The notes below the pieces were generated by a model. That model searched no databases and had not been told where the DNA came from. It saw nothing but the letters and a program-made list of their open reading frames with translations. Below, piece by piece: positions 1 to 7,455 of a DNA stretch of 64,000 bases; positions within the stretch are counted from its first letter, which is position 1; every line of letters begins with the position of its first letter. Made by a program: the position numbers and the translations under genes. Source of the DNA: Thiohalophilus sp046483665. GTDB lineage: Bacteria > Pseudomonadota > Gammaproteobacteria > UBA6429 > Thiohalophilaceae. Location of the stretch: positions 62,001 through 126,000 of the forward strand of contig NZ_JAWOCR010000013.1 in the NCBI RefSeq assembly GCF_046483665.1, given 5' to 3'.

Positions 1-24
1 TTCAACCAGACGCGAATTGTTCAT
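1..24 (-). CDS. mlaD: MlaD, N-terminal fragment (cut by window edge)
   Basis: Only the first eight codons are present, read right to left: MNNSRLVE, the usual beginning of MlaD, the periplasmic MCE-domain lipid-binding subunit of the Mla phospholipid transporter. A GGAGA ribosome-binding site lies just upstream, inside the spacer and stop codon of mlaE. The identity rests on this short peptide plus position directly after mlaE and mlaF, which is the standard operon order. The rest lies outside the window. Confidence 0.75.
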
Positions 25-26
25 CT

Positions 27-806
27 TTATTCTCCAAACATGAGCGCTGTTAGTACAAAGTCCAGCCCCAGCACAGCGAGCGAGGCATGCACAACCGTCC
101 GGGTGGTGGCGCGACTGATCCCTTCGGATGTCGGGGTGGCATCATAGCCTTCGAATACCGCGATCCAGGTGACCACCACGCCAAAGACCAGGCTTTTGAT
201 AACACCATTATAAATATCATCGTAGACATCGACGTTGGCCTGCATCTGTGACCAGTAGGCGCCCTGGTCCACACCGAGCAGGCCCACGCCGACAAAATAG
301 CCGCCCAGTACACCGACCGCACTGAAAATCGCCGCCAGCAATGGCATGGACAAAAAGCCGGCCAGAAAACGCGGCGCCAGTACCCGACGAACAGGATCGA
401 CGGCCATCATTTCCATGGCCGAGAGTTGCTCGGTGGTTTTCATCAGGCCAATTTCGGCAGTCAGTGCCGAGCCGGCGCGTCCGGCAAACAACAGGGCGGT
501 CACCACCGGCCCCAGTTCGCGCACCAGACTCAACGATACGATCACGCCGAGCGACTCCTCGGCGCCGAAGTCGACCAGCGTATTGTAACCCTGCAGACCC
601 AGCACCATGCCGACAAAAGCGCCCGAAACCAGAATGATCAGCAGCGACAGCACACCCACCGAATAGATCTGCTGGATCACCAGGGTGAATTTGGGTACCA
701 GCGATGGCATGCCTTCGAGAATGCGCAGTAACAGCAGATGACCGCGCCCCAGTCGCTGGAAAAAGCCCAGCGCCTTGTGTCCCAGTTGTTGCAGCATCGA
801 GAGCAT
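27..806 (-). CDS. mlaE: Mla transporter permease MlaE
   Basis: Inner-membrane permease of the ABC-type Mla system that moves phospholipids between the inner membrane and the periplasm to keep the outer membrane asymmetric. The 259-residue product has the family's length and membrane segments, with the conserved stretch ELGPVVTALLFAGRAGSA near residue 97. Its ATG overlaps the stop codon of mlaF as ATGA, so the two are translationally coupled, and mlaD follows two bases after the stop. A second Met at residue 4 could also be the start. Confidence 0.95.
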   Translation of the reverse strand: MLSMLQQLGHKALGFFQRLGRGHLLLLRILEGMPSLVPKFTLVIQQIYSVGVLSLLIILVSGAFVGMVLGLQGYNTLVDFGAEESLGVIVSLSLVRELGPVVTALLFAGRAGSALTAEIGLMKTTEQLSAMEMMAVDPVRRVLAPRFLAGFLSMPLLAAIFSAVGVLGGYFVGVGLLGVDQGAYWSQMQANVDVYDDIYNGVIKSLVFGVVVTWIAVFEGYDATPTSEGISRATTRTVVHASLAVLGLDFVLTALMFGE

Positions 807-1624
807 CAGTCACCTGCCCCGTTCTGATCGACCAGATCCTCGGCATATGTGCCGGCCGGATAATGAAACGGCACCGGCCCGTCCGGCAGCCCCTGCATGA
901 ACTGCTGCGCCCATTCGGAGTCGGAGTTGCGCAGGTCCTCGCGCGAACCGTGCGCCACCACCTTGCCCCCGGAGAGCAGATAAATGTCATCGGCAATCTC
1001 GGAGGTCTCGGCGATATCGTGCGAGACGATCACGCTGGTCAGTCCCAGTGAATCATTAAGATCCTTGATCAGCCGCACCAGCACGCCCATGGAGATCGGG
1101 TCCTGGCCGGTGAACGGCTCGTCATACATGATCATCATGGGATCCAGGGCAATAGCGCGCGCCAGCGCCACACGCCGCGCCATGCCGCCGGACAGTTCGG
1201 CCGGCATCAGATCCCGCGCACCACGCAGGCCCACCGCTTCGAGTTTCATCAGAACCAGAGTCCGGATCAGGCGTTCGGGCAGTCGGGTATGTTCGCGCAG
1301 GGGAAAGGCAACGTTATCGTACACGTTCATATCAGTGAGCAGCGCGCCGTTTTGAAACAGCATGCCCATACGCTTGCGCAATTCAAACAGGGCACCGCGC
1401 CCGAGCCGGTTCACGTTCTCCCCGTCGACCGTAATGTTGCCGGCATCGGGTTGCAGTTGCCGGCCTATCAGGCGCAACAATGTTGTCTTGCCCGTACCGC
1501 TGGGGCCCATGATGGCCGTGATGCTGCCACGACGAATATCAATATCGATATCATCGAATATGACATTACGGCCCCGACGAAAGCTGAGATTACGAATCTC
1601 GACCAGGTTTTCAACTACAGCCAT
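806..1624 (-). CDS. mlaF: Mla transporter ATP-binding protein MlaF
   Basis: Cytoplasmic ATPase of the Mla phospholipid transporter. The protein (272 residues from the chosen start) shows Walker A GPSGTGKTT, an ABC signature LSGGMARRVALARA and Walker B MIMYDEPFTGQDP. The frame is open for 30 more codons upstream, but MAVVENLVEIRNL matches family N-termini and has an AAGGAA ribosome-binding site about ten bases ahead, so that ATG was chosen. First gene of the local mlaFED unit, with a DUF72-like gene upstream in the same direction. Confidence 0.95.
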   Translation of the reverse strand: MAVVENLVEIRNLSFRRGRNVIFDDIDIDIRRGSITAIMGPSGTGKTTLLRLIGRQLQPDAGNITVDGENVNRLGRGALFELRKRMGMLFQNGALLTDMNVYDNVAFPLREHTRLPERLIRTLVLMKLEAVGLRGARDLMPAELSGGMARRVALARAIALDPMMIMYDEPFTGQDPISMGVLVRLIKDLNDSLGLTSVIVSHDIAETSEIADDIYLLSGGKVVAHGSREDLRNSDSEWAQQFMQGLPDGPVPFHYPAGTYAEDLVDQNGAGD

Positions 1625-1753
1625 GCGTGCGCAATTCCTTGATTGACCATACCGGGTTGGCAGTACCAACATTGGCGGTGCCGGCATTGTGACCCACGGC
1701 CCGGGCAATGACAATGCTTGCCGGGTTACCGGCCCTGTTCATTAACAACCGGC

Positions 1754-2413
1754 TCACAGTAACTCTTCGATCTGTTTTGCCTGGCGCAGGGTTTCCACGT
1801 CAGGCGGTTGACCGTCGAGTACCAGCGCCACATTACGCGTCGATGAGCTGACAGCCAGGCCGGCCTGAAGATAATCACGTATCTGCCGCGGCGAACAGTC
1901 GTCACCCGGCCGGATCACCGCCAGAGGACCGAGTGCCAACCCGTCAGTATCACTGTGTGGATTCCAGCTCCAGCCGATGCTCCGTGCCCGCAGTGCATCG
2001 CGCCATGCCCCGTCCAGCAAGCGGCAGGGATCGACGCACAGCGGATAACCGTTGAGGCGGGTCTCGATCTGCGCCAGCCACGCTTCGGGATCGCTGTGCG
2101 CTGTCGGATCAAGTGGCAACAATATCCCTCCCTGACGGGGCAGCTGTTGCAGCAAACCCACAGCCGATTCCAGCCCGGCGTCATTCGGGACAGTCACCAG
2201 CACCCACAGGTCCTCGCGACACGCCTCCATCTCGGCGGGAATATCCCTCTCCAGCGTCCGTTCGCGTTCGGTGATCACCGCCAGGGGAAACTCGTTGCTG
2301 TAATAGCCCAGGCGCCAATCCGGGGGCAGATCGGCCGGGTAGTAGCTATCCTGCCAGTCCTCATGCTGCCAGCCGCAACTGCCGATCAGCAGGCGATGTG
2401 TCTGTTCCGTCAT
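1754..2413 (-). CDS. DUF72-like protein
   Basis: A 219-residue protein whose opening, LLIGSCGWQHEDW then YYPADLPPDWRLGYYSNEF, resembles the N-terminus of the DUF72 (YecE-like) TIM-barrel family, whose biochemical role is unknown. It is somewhat shorter than typical DUF72 proteins and its later part is less recognisable, so it may be a divergent branch. The ATG at 2413 was preferred over an in-frame GTG two codons earlier because a GGGAG/GGAG ribosome-binding site sits just before it. It is co-directional with mlaF but separated from it by about 130 bases. Confidence 0.55.
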   Translation of the reverse strand: MTEQTHRLLIGSCGWQHEDWQDSYYPADLPPDWRLGYYSNEFPLAVITERERTLERDIPAEMEACREDLWVLVTVPNDAGLESAVGLLQQLPRQGGILLPLDPTAHSDPEAWLAQIETRLNGYPLCVDPCRLLDGAWRDALRARSIGWSWNPHSDTDGLALGPLAVIRPGDDCSPRQIRDYLQAGLAVSSSTRNVALVLDGQPPDVETLRQAKQIEELL

Positions 2414-2503
2414 CTCCACTCCCGATGCTATTCACATAACAAAGCTGACAAACATACCCATTCACGGTCATAATTGAAACGGTATGCATGACGGAAACCG
2501 GCC

Positions 2504-2689
2504 ATGGCGGATGTAATTCCCTTTAAAAAGCCCAAAGCCAGCGAACAACATCGTGGCAAAACCCTGTGCAAAAGCGGTTTTCACAAATGGGAAGTGGTCA
2601 AGGGGAACCCGTTTGACGTCAAGCAGGGTAAAATGGTCACCCGTTATCGTTGCCGCCGCTGCGGTGCCACGCGCACCGAGGCCAAGTAA
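2504..2689 (+). CDS. Small zinc-ribbon protein
   Basis: A 61-residue basic protein with a C-terminal YRCRRCGATR knuckle and an upstream CKSGFHKW (Cys and His), which together could form a zinc ribbon. Such short proteins are conserved as hypotheticals in gammaproteobacteria; no function is known to me. It lies between the divergent DUF72-like gene and mlaA. It is accepted as a gene because its composition and paired Cys motifs look protein-like and no other frame there does. Confidence 0.6.
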   Translation: MADVIPFKKPKASEQHRGKTLCKSGFHKWEVVKGNPFDVKQGKMVTRYRCRRCGATRTEAK

Positions 2690-2705
2690 AAACCAGAGCA
2701 AACTA

Positions 2706-2735
2706 CCGAGGTCACAGAGGTTCACAGAGAAAGGG
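2706..2735. repeat. Single-arm CACAGAG word element
   Basis: The spacer between the zinc-ribbon gene and mlaA carries an imperfect iteration around GGTCACAGAGGTTCACAGAG. It is the same style of word repeat seen as full inverted-repeat elements elsewhere in the window, but here without a matching second arm. It may be a decayed copy. Confidence 0.4.
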
Positions 2736-2770
2736 ACTTATCCCCTCCTGCCGAAGCTCCGCTTTAACAT

Positions 2771-3574
2771 ATGATAAAAAATAACAACCTGGCCGGTTCT
2801 CTCCTGCATGTCGTATTACTTGCCGCTACCCTGCTGATATCCGGCTGCGCCAGTACCAATGGCCCTGCCGATGACGGGCAAAGCGATCCGCTCGAGTCCT
2901 ATAACCGCGCGATGTACAAATTCAATGATACGGTCGACCGGGCGGTCCTGCGACCGGTCGCACAGGCTTACAAGGATACGGTTCCACAACCGGCGCAAAC
3001 CGGCGTATCGAACTTTTTCAGCAACCTGGATGATGTCTGGGTCATGGTCAACAACCTGCTGCAACTGAAGTTCGAGGCAGCCGCATCGGATTTCTCGCGC
3101 GTGGTCTGGAACTCCACCGTGGGGGTATTTGGCCTGATTGATGTCGCCACCCCCATGGGCCTGCCCAAACACAATGAGGACTTCGGCCAGACCCTCGGCT
3201 ACTGGGGTGTCGGCGAGGGTCCGTATATTGTGCTGCCCTTCCTCGGCCCCAGCACCCTGCGTGACACCGGCGGGCGGGTCGCCGACTGGGAATATGAGCC
3301 GCTACAGGAAATCGAGGACGACGAAGCTTACTGGAGCGCGGTGGTGCTGCGTGCCATCGATAGCCGCGCCGGCCTGCTCGGTGCCAGCCGTATGCTGGAA
3401 AAATCCGGTGCCGATCCCTACACTTTCATGCGCGACGCCTATCTGCAGCGCCGCCGCAGTCTGGTCCATGACGGCAACCCGCCGCGCCCCGAACGGCTAC
3501 AATTCGATCGTAGCGACGAAGATCGGGCGCTGGAGCGTGAACTGGAAATGGAACTCGAACGCGAGCTGCAGTAG
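2771..3574 (+). CDS. mlaA: Outer-membrane lipoprotein MlaA (VacJ)
   Basis: Outer-membrane partner of the Mla pathway, which removes misplaced phospholipids from the outer leaflet and hands them to MlaC. The 267-residue protein starts with a signal peptide and lipobox LLISGC (Cys at about residue 26), then the diagnostic DPLESYNRAMYKFND and later VGEGPYIVLPFLGPS. It ends in an acidic tail of Glu/Arg pairs (ELEMELERELQ). It is 1.1 kb from mlaFED and on the opposite strand, so it is not in the same transcript here. Confidence 0.95.
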   Translation: MIKNNNLAGSLLHVVLLAATLLISGCASTNGPADDGQSDPLESYNRAMYKFNDTVDRAVLRPVAQAYKDTVPQPAQTGVSNFFSNLDDVWVMVNNLLQLKFEAAASDFSRVVWNSTVGVFGLIDVATPMGLPKHNEDFGQTLGYWGVGEGPYIVLPFLGPSTLRDTGGRVADWEYEPLQEIEDDEAYWSAVVLRAIDSRAGLLGASRMLEKSGADPYTFMRDAYLQRRRSLVHDGNPPRPERLQFDRSDEDRALERELEMELERELQ

Positions 3575-3584
3575 TCAGGTTACT

Positions 3585-3668
3585 CGCCGCAGAGACGCAG
3601 AAAATATAATTTTGAATTACTAACAGGCAGTTAATTCAACACTCAGCATTCAAAATTCAACATTACAC
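3585..3668. repeat. Partial copy of the AT-rich intergenic element
   Basis: Starts with CGCAGAGACGCAG, continues with TATAATTTTGAAT and ends with CAGCATTCAAAATTCAAC. It has the same left arm and AT-rich core, in the same order, as the complete copy at 13726-13859, but lacks the closing outer arm. It lies between mlaA and the antiporter gene, which point the same way. Confidence 0.7.
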
Positions 3669-3744
3669 AACCCCCTCGCACGCTGGCGACAAGCTGGTAT
3701 CATACGCGCCGAACAATCCGGCCCATCACCCTGAACCTGGTTTT

Positions 3745-4722
3745 ATGCCAACTGACATGCTGCTTTCCGTTATCGCCGTCATTCTCGGTTTTGTCATTGT
3801 TATGAAAGGCGCCGACTGGTTCGTGCAGGGGGCCGGCGCCACGGCGCGCAATCTGGGGGTCTCGCCGCTAATCATCGGCCTGACCATTGTCGGTCTGGGG
3901 ACGTCTGCGCCGGAGATGTTGATCTCCATCATCGCCACCCTGGAAGGCAACAGTGGTCTGGCCGTGGGCAATGCGGTGGGCTCGAACATTGCCAACATCG
4001 CCCTGGTACTGGGGATCACGGCCCTGGTGGTGCCGCTGGTGGTGCGTTCGGAAACCCTGCGCCGTGAATATCCGGTCATGTTTCTGGTTATGCTCGTCAG
4101 CCTGATGCTGGTGGCTGATGGCGAGCTGAGCATGCTGGACGGGCTGATCCTGCTCGTCGGCATGGTATTGATGCTGTGGTGGATGGTGCTGCTGGGCAAG
4201 CGCAAGGATCACGACCCGCTGGAGGCCGAATACGCCAGCGAAATTCCGACCATGACTACGCCCCGTGCGATGCTGTGGCTGGTGATTGGCCTGGTGCTGT
4301 TGTTGGCCAGCTCGCGGGCGCTGGTCTGGGGGGCGGTGAATATCGCCCACTTTTTCGGTGTCAGCGATCTGATTATTGGCCTGACGATTGTCGCCATCGG
4401 TACCAGCCTGCCGGAACTGGCCGCCTCGTTGATGGGCGCGCTGCGCAAGGAGCCGGACATTGCCATTGGCAACGTTATCGGTTCCAATATGTTCAATCTG
4501 CTGGTTGTGCTCAGTATCCCGGGTCTGCTGGGGCCGGTCACACTGGAGACCGCGGTTCTGAGCCGGGATTTCCCGATGATGATCGGCCTGAGTATCGCCC
4601 TGTTTGTTATGGCTTACGGCTTTCGGGGCGATGGCAGAATCAACCGCTTTGAAGGCGGGCTGTTATTGCTGGCCTATGTGGCCTATCTCACACTACTCTA
4701 TTTCAATATCCAGCAAGCGTGA
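3745..4722 (+). CDS. yrbG: Calcium/sodium antiporter (YrbG family)
   Basis: Inner-membrane cation exchanger of the Ca2+:cation antiporter superfamily. The 325 residues hold two homologous halves, each with the signature alpha-repeat motif: GLTIVGLGTSAPEM near residue 48 and GLTIVAIGTSLPEL near residue 211, separated by a hydrophilic loop around residues 150-175. In enterics the same gene sits between the mla operon and kdsD-kdsC-lptC; that neighbourhood is kept here, but the mla genes are inverted and kdsD is missing. Confidence 0.92.
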   Translation: MPTDMLLSVIAVILGFVIVMKGADWFVQGAGATARNLGVSPLIIGLTIVGLGTSAPEMLISIIATLEGNSGLAVGNAVGSNIANIALVLGITALVVPLVVRSETLRREYPVMFLVMLVSLMLVADGELSMLDGLILLVGMVLMLWWMVLLGKRKDHDPLEAEYASEIPTMTTPRAMLWLVIGLVLLLASSRALVWGAVNIAHFFGVSDLIIGLTIVAIGTSLPELAASLMGALRKEPDIAIGNVIGSNMFNLLVVLSIPGLLGPVTLETAVLSRDFPMMIGLSIALFVMAYGFRGDGRINRFEGGLLLLAYVAYLTLLYFNIQQA

Positions 4723-4739
4723 TACAGGGGCGAACGCTG

Positions 4740-4952
4740 ATGACTGAAACATTGCACATTACGGCACAGAACATCAAATGCGGAGGCTGCGTCGCTGCGA
4801 TTGAAAACGGCCTCAGGGCCCTGCCCGGGATCGAACAGGTGGAAGTGACCATCGACAACGGCCAGGTGCGCATCGAAGGCGAGGATCTGTCTGAGCAGAC
4901 GATTCGCGACAAACTGGCGGAACTGGGTTATCCCGTCGCCGACCCGTCCTGA
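4740..4952 (+). CDS. Small HMA-domain metal-binding protein
   Basis: A 70-residue protein that is a single heavy-metal-associated domain with the metal-binding motif NIKCGGCVAAIENGL. These domains bind Cu(I), Zn or Hg and act as chaperones or transfer domains. The ATG at 4740 follows an AGGGG ribosome-binding site; an in-frame GTG seven codons earlier, overlapping the antiporter gene, is less likely. It occupies the slot where kdsD lies in the enteric order, between yrbG and kdsC. No copper ATPase is adjacent, so its partner is unknown. Confidence 0.85.
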   Translation: MTETLHITAQNIKCGGCVAAIENGLRALPGIEQVEVTIDNGQVRIEGEDLSEQTIRDKLAELGYPVADPS

Positions 4953-4989
4953 TTGTTCAGCTGTTCAACCCGTCTCTGGAACTGCAGTT

Positions 4990-5517
4990 ATGAAAGATAT
5001 CCTTGCCCGCGCCGCCGAGATCAAACTGGTGGTCTTCGATGTCGACGGAGTATTGACCGATGGATCCCTGTTTGTCGGTGACGACGGGCAGGAATACAAG
5101 GCGTTTCATTCGCGCGACGGCTTTGGCATCAAACTGCTGCGGCAAAGCGGGGTGCAGATCGGAGTGATTACCGCCCGCAATTCCCAGGTTGTCCTGCACC
5201 GGATGAAAAACCTCGGTATCGAGCACGTTTATCAGGACCGGCTGGAAAAATTACCGGCTTTCGAGGAACTGATTGCCAAGCTGGAACTACAGCCGGAACA
5301 GGCCGCCTACGTGGGGGATGACGTGGTGGATCTGCCAGTCATGCGCCGCGCCGGCCTGGCTATTGCGGTGCAGGACGCTCATCCGCTGGCCAAGCAGCAT
5401 GCCCACTGGCAGACCCCGCACGGCGGCGGCCGGGGCGCGGCTCGTGATGTATGCGAACTGATCATGGAAGCGCAAAAGACACTGGATGAACAGCTGAGCA
5501 AATACCTGCATGAATAA
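4990..5517 (+). CDS. kdsC: 3-deoxy-D-manno-octulosonate 8-phosphate phosphatase KdsC
   Basis: HAD-superfamily phosphatase that converts KDO 8-phosphate to KDO for the LPS inner core. The 175-residue protein has motif I VVFDVDGVLTDG (catalytic DxD), the substrate loop FHSRDGFGIKLL, and motif IV YVGDDVVDLPVM. Length matches the family. It overlaps lptC by eight bases, tying KDO synthesis to LPS export genes. Confidence 0.95.
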   Translation: MKDILARAAEIKLVVFDVDGVLTDGSLFVGDDGQEYKAFHSRDGFGIKLLRQSGVQIGVITARNSQVVLHRMKNLGIEHVYQDRLEKLPAFEELIAKLELQPEQAAYVGDDVVDLPVMRRAGLAIAVQDAHPLAKQHAHWQTPHGGGRGAARDVCELIMEAQKTLDEQLSKYLHE

Positions 5518-6082
5518 ACTGCAGATCGTCAGCGTCATTTTGCTGGTCATGCTGATCGGCGCTTTCAGCAACTGGCTGTTGACCGACCTGGATACCCAGC
5601 CCCGTATCATTCCGCGCGAAGTTCGCCACGATCCCGATTATTTCCTGGAAAACTTTCGTGCCACCAGTATGGGCCAGGACGGCAAGCCGCAGCACCGCCT
5701 GGTCGGTGATTACCTGGAACATTTTCCCCACGATGATACGGTCGTCATCCAGCAGCTGAAGCTGGATCTGTTTCGCGAGGGCCTGCCGCCCTGGACGGCC
5801 AGCGCCAACCAGGGAATCGTCTATGAGCGGGGAAAACGTGTCGAATTGAGCGGCGAAGTGGAACTGTACCGGCCGGCTACCGAACACAATGAGGCACTGC
5901 GCCTGACAACCGAGGCGCTGACAGTTTATCCACAGCGGGAATACGCCGAGACCGACGTGGCTGTTACAATATCCAGCGATCGCAGCAAAACCCGGGCGAT
6001 CGGTATGCGTCTGGATGCGACTCAGGGCGTGCTTGAACTGTTATCTCAAACCCGAGGGAGCTATGTTATTACTCCGCGCTAA
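5510..6082 (+). CDS. lptC: LPS export protein LptC
   Basis: Bitopic inner-membrane protein that passes LPS from the LptBFG ATPase to LptA in the periplasm. The 190-residue sequence has an N-terminal membrane anchor (IVSVILLVMLIGAFSNWLL) followed by a periplasmic beta-jellyroll region, including YFLENFRATSMGQDG. The start overlaps the end of kdsC and the 3' end overlaps lptA by 20 bases, indicating tight coupling in kdsC-lptCAB. Confidence 0.93.
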   Translation: MNKLQIVSVILLVMLIGAFSNWLLTDLDTQPRIIPREVRHDPDYFLENFRATSMGQDGKPQHRLVGDYLEHFPHDDTVVIQQLKLDLFREGLPPWTASANQGIVYERGKRVELSGEVELYRPATEHNEALRLTTEALTVYPQREYAETDVAVTISSDRSKTRAIGMRLDATQGVLELLSQTRGSYVITPR

Positions 6083-6605
6083 ATCGCTGTTGCTACTGGT
6101 CCTGCTGGGCTTCGCCCCTGTCAGTGTCTGGGCGCTGAGTAGCGATCGCGAGCAGCCGGTGAATATCAGCGCCGATCGCATGCGCGCCGACGAACGTCAC
6201 GGGATCAGTCACTACATAGGCGATGTGTTTCTCAAACAGGGCTCGCTGGAAATCCGCTCCGACGAGCTGACCGTCCATCTGGAGGACGGCGAGGTACGGC
6301 AAATCATTGTCATCGGTCAGCCGGCCAGGCTGCAGCAAAAACCGGATAATCGCGAAATGGTCTACTCCGAGGCCCGGCGCATGGAGTACGACACCCGCAG
6401 CGGCGAGCTGCTGCTGATCGACGAGGCCCGGGTCACACAGGGCGCCAACCGCTTCAGCGGCTCGCGCATTCATTACGACACCCGCAACAGCATCGTCGCC
6501 GCTAACAGCCAGGGACAGAGTTCGACCTCCCCGGAGGCGCCCGACGACGGCCGGGTAAAGGCCATTATCGAGCCGGCCGACAAGGCCGGGGACAATGCCC
6601 AATGA
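6063..6605 (+). CDS. lptA: Periplasmic LPS-binding bridge protein LptA
   Basis: LptA oligomerises into the periplasmic bridge that carries LPS to the outer membrane. The 180-residue product starts with a signal peptide (LLLLVLLGFAPVSVWA) followed by the typical mature start EQPVNISADRM. The ATG at 6063 has a GGGAG site in front; longer in-frame starts would lie deep in lptC. The stop overlaps lptB as ATGA. The C-terminal region is acidic and low in complexity, as is common in this family. Confidence 0.94.
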   Translation: MLLLRAKSLLLLVLLGFAPVSVWALSSDREQPVNISADRMRADERHGISHYIGDVFLKQGSLEIRSDELTVHLEDGEVRQIIVIGQPARLQQKPDNREMVYSEARRMEYDTRSGELLLIDEARVTQGANRFSGSRIHYDTRNSIVAANSQGQSSTSPEAPDDGRVKAIIEPADKAGDNAQ

Positions 6606-7327
6606 GCCAGCTTGTTGCCAACCAGCTGGGCAAACGCTACAAGGGCCGTGAGGTGGTCAAGGATGTCTCGCTAACGGTGAAAAGCGGCGAGATCATCGGT
6701 CTGCTGGGTCCCAACGGGGCCGGTAAAACCACCTCATTTTATATGGTAGTGGGACTCATTCAGGCCGATCAGGGACAAATCCATCTGGACGACGAGGATC
6801 TGACCCACCTGCCCATGCATCTGCGGGCGCGGCGCGGCATCGGCTATCTGCCGCAGGAAGCCTCGGTGTTTCGCAAGCTGAGCGTGGCCGAGAATATTCT
6901 GGCCATTTTGCAAACCCGCAAAGAGCTGGCCCCCTATCAGCAACAGCAGAAGCTCGAAGAACTGCTCGAAGAGCTGCACATCAGTCATATCCGCCAGAGC
7001 AAAGGGGTCAGCCTCTCCGGCGGAGAACGCCGGCGGGTGGAAATTGCCCGGGCACTGGCCACCGAGCCGCGTTTTATCCTGCTGGATGAGCCGTTTGCCG
7101 GCGTGGATCCGATATCGGTGCTGGACATCCAGAGTATCATCCGGCATCTGAAAGACCGGGATATTGGTGTACTGATAACCGACCATAATGTTCGGGAAAC
7201 CCTGGGGATCTGCGAGCGGGCCTATATCATCAATGCCGGTGAAGTCATCGCCCAGGGCGAACCGGCGCAATTATTACAGAACAAACAGGTCCGCAAGGTG
7301 TATCTTGGGGAAAACTTTCGTCTCTGA
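6602..7327 (+). CDS. lptB: LPS export ABC ATPase LptB
   Basis: Cytoplasmic ATPase that powers LPS extraction with LptF and LptG. The 241 residues carry Walker A GLLGPNGAGKTTSFYM, signature VSLSGGERRRVEIARAL and Walker B FILLDEPFAGVDP. The position between lptA and rpoN is the standard order. No lptFG is in the window, as expected, since they usually lie elsewhere. Confidence 0.96.
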   Translation: MSQLVANQLGKRYKGREVVKDVSLTVKSGEIIGLLGPNGAGKTTSFYMVVGLIQADQGQIHLDDEDLTHLPMHLRARRGIGYLPQEASVFRKLSVAENILAILQTRKELAPYQQQQKLEELLEELHISHIRQSKGVSLSGGERRRVEIARALATEPRFILLDEPFAGVDPISVLDIQSIIRHLKDRDIGVLITDHNVRETLGICERAYIINAGEVIAQGEPAQLLQNKQVRKVYLGENFRL

Positions 7328-7328
7328 C

Positions 7329-7359
7329 TGTCTGGCTGTTGTATTCAGGTCGCCAGACA
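7329..7359. other. Inverted repeat in the lptB-rpoN spacer
   Basis: TGTCTGGC (7329-7336) pairs perfectly with GCCAGACA (7352-7359), leaving a 15-base loop, starting two bases after the lptB stop. No T-run follows, so it is not a classical intrinsic terminator. It may be an mRNA 3'-end stabiliser or a partial transcription brake before rpoN. Confidence 0.45.
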
Positions 7360-7386
7360 AGAAATCCGGTCCAAAGGCCTCGGCAG

Positions 7387-7430
7387 TTACGAACGAAATA
7401 CGCTAAAATTATAATTAGCCAGCATGCTGG
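7387..7430 (+). promoter_or_regulatory. Candidate rpoN promoter with overlapping palindrome
   Basis: A perfect TATAAT at 7410-7415 lies 17 bases after TTACGA (7387-7392, a weak match to TTGACA). The predicted start, near 7422, falls inside a 12-base perfect palindrome CCAGCATGCTGG (7419-7430), which could be an operator. It lies 26 bases ahead of the rpoN ATG. Seen by eye only. Confidence 0.45.
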
Positions 7431-7455
7431 TTCACTGGTCATTTCACACCATAAT

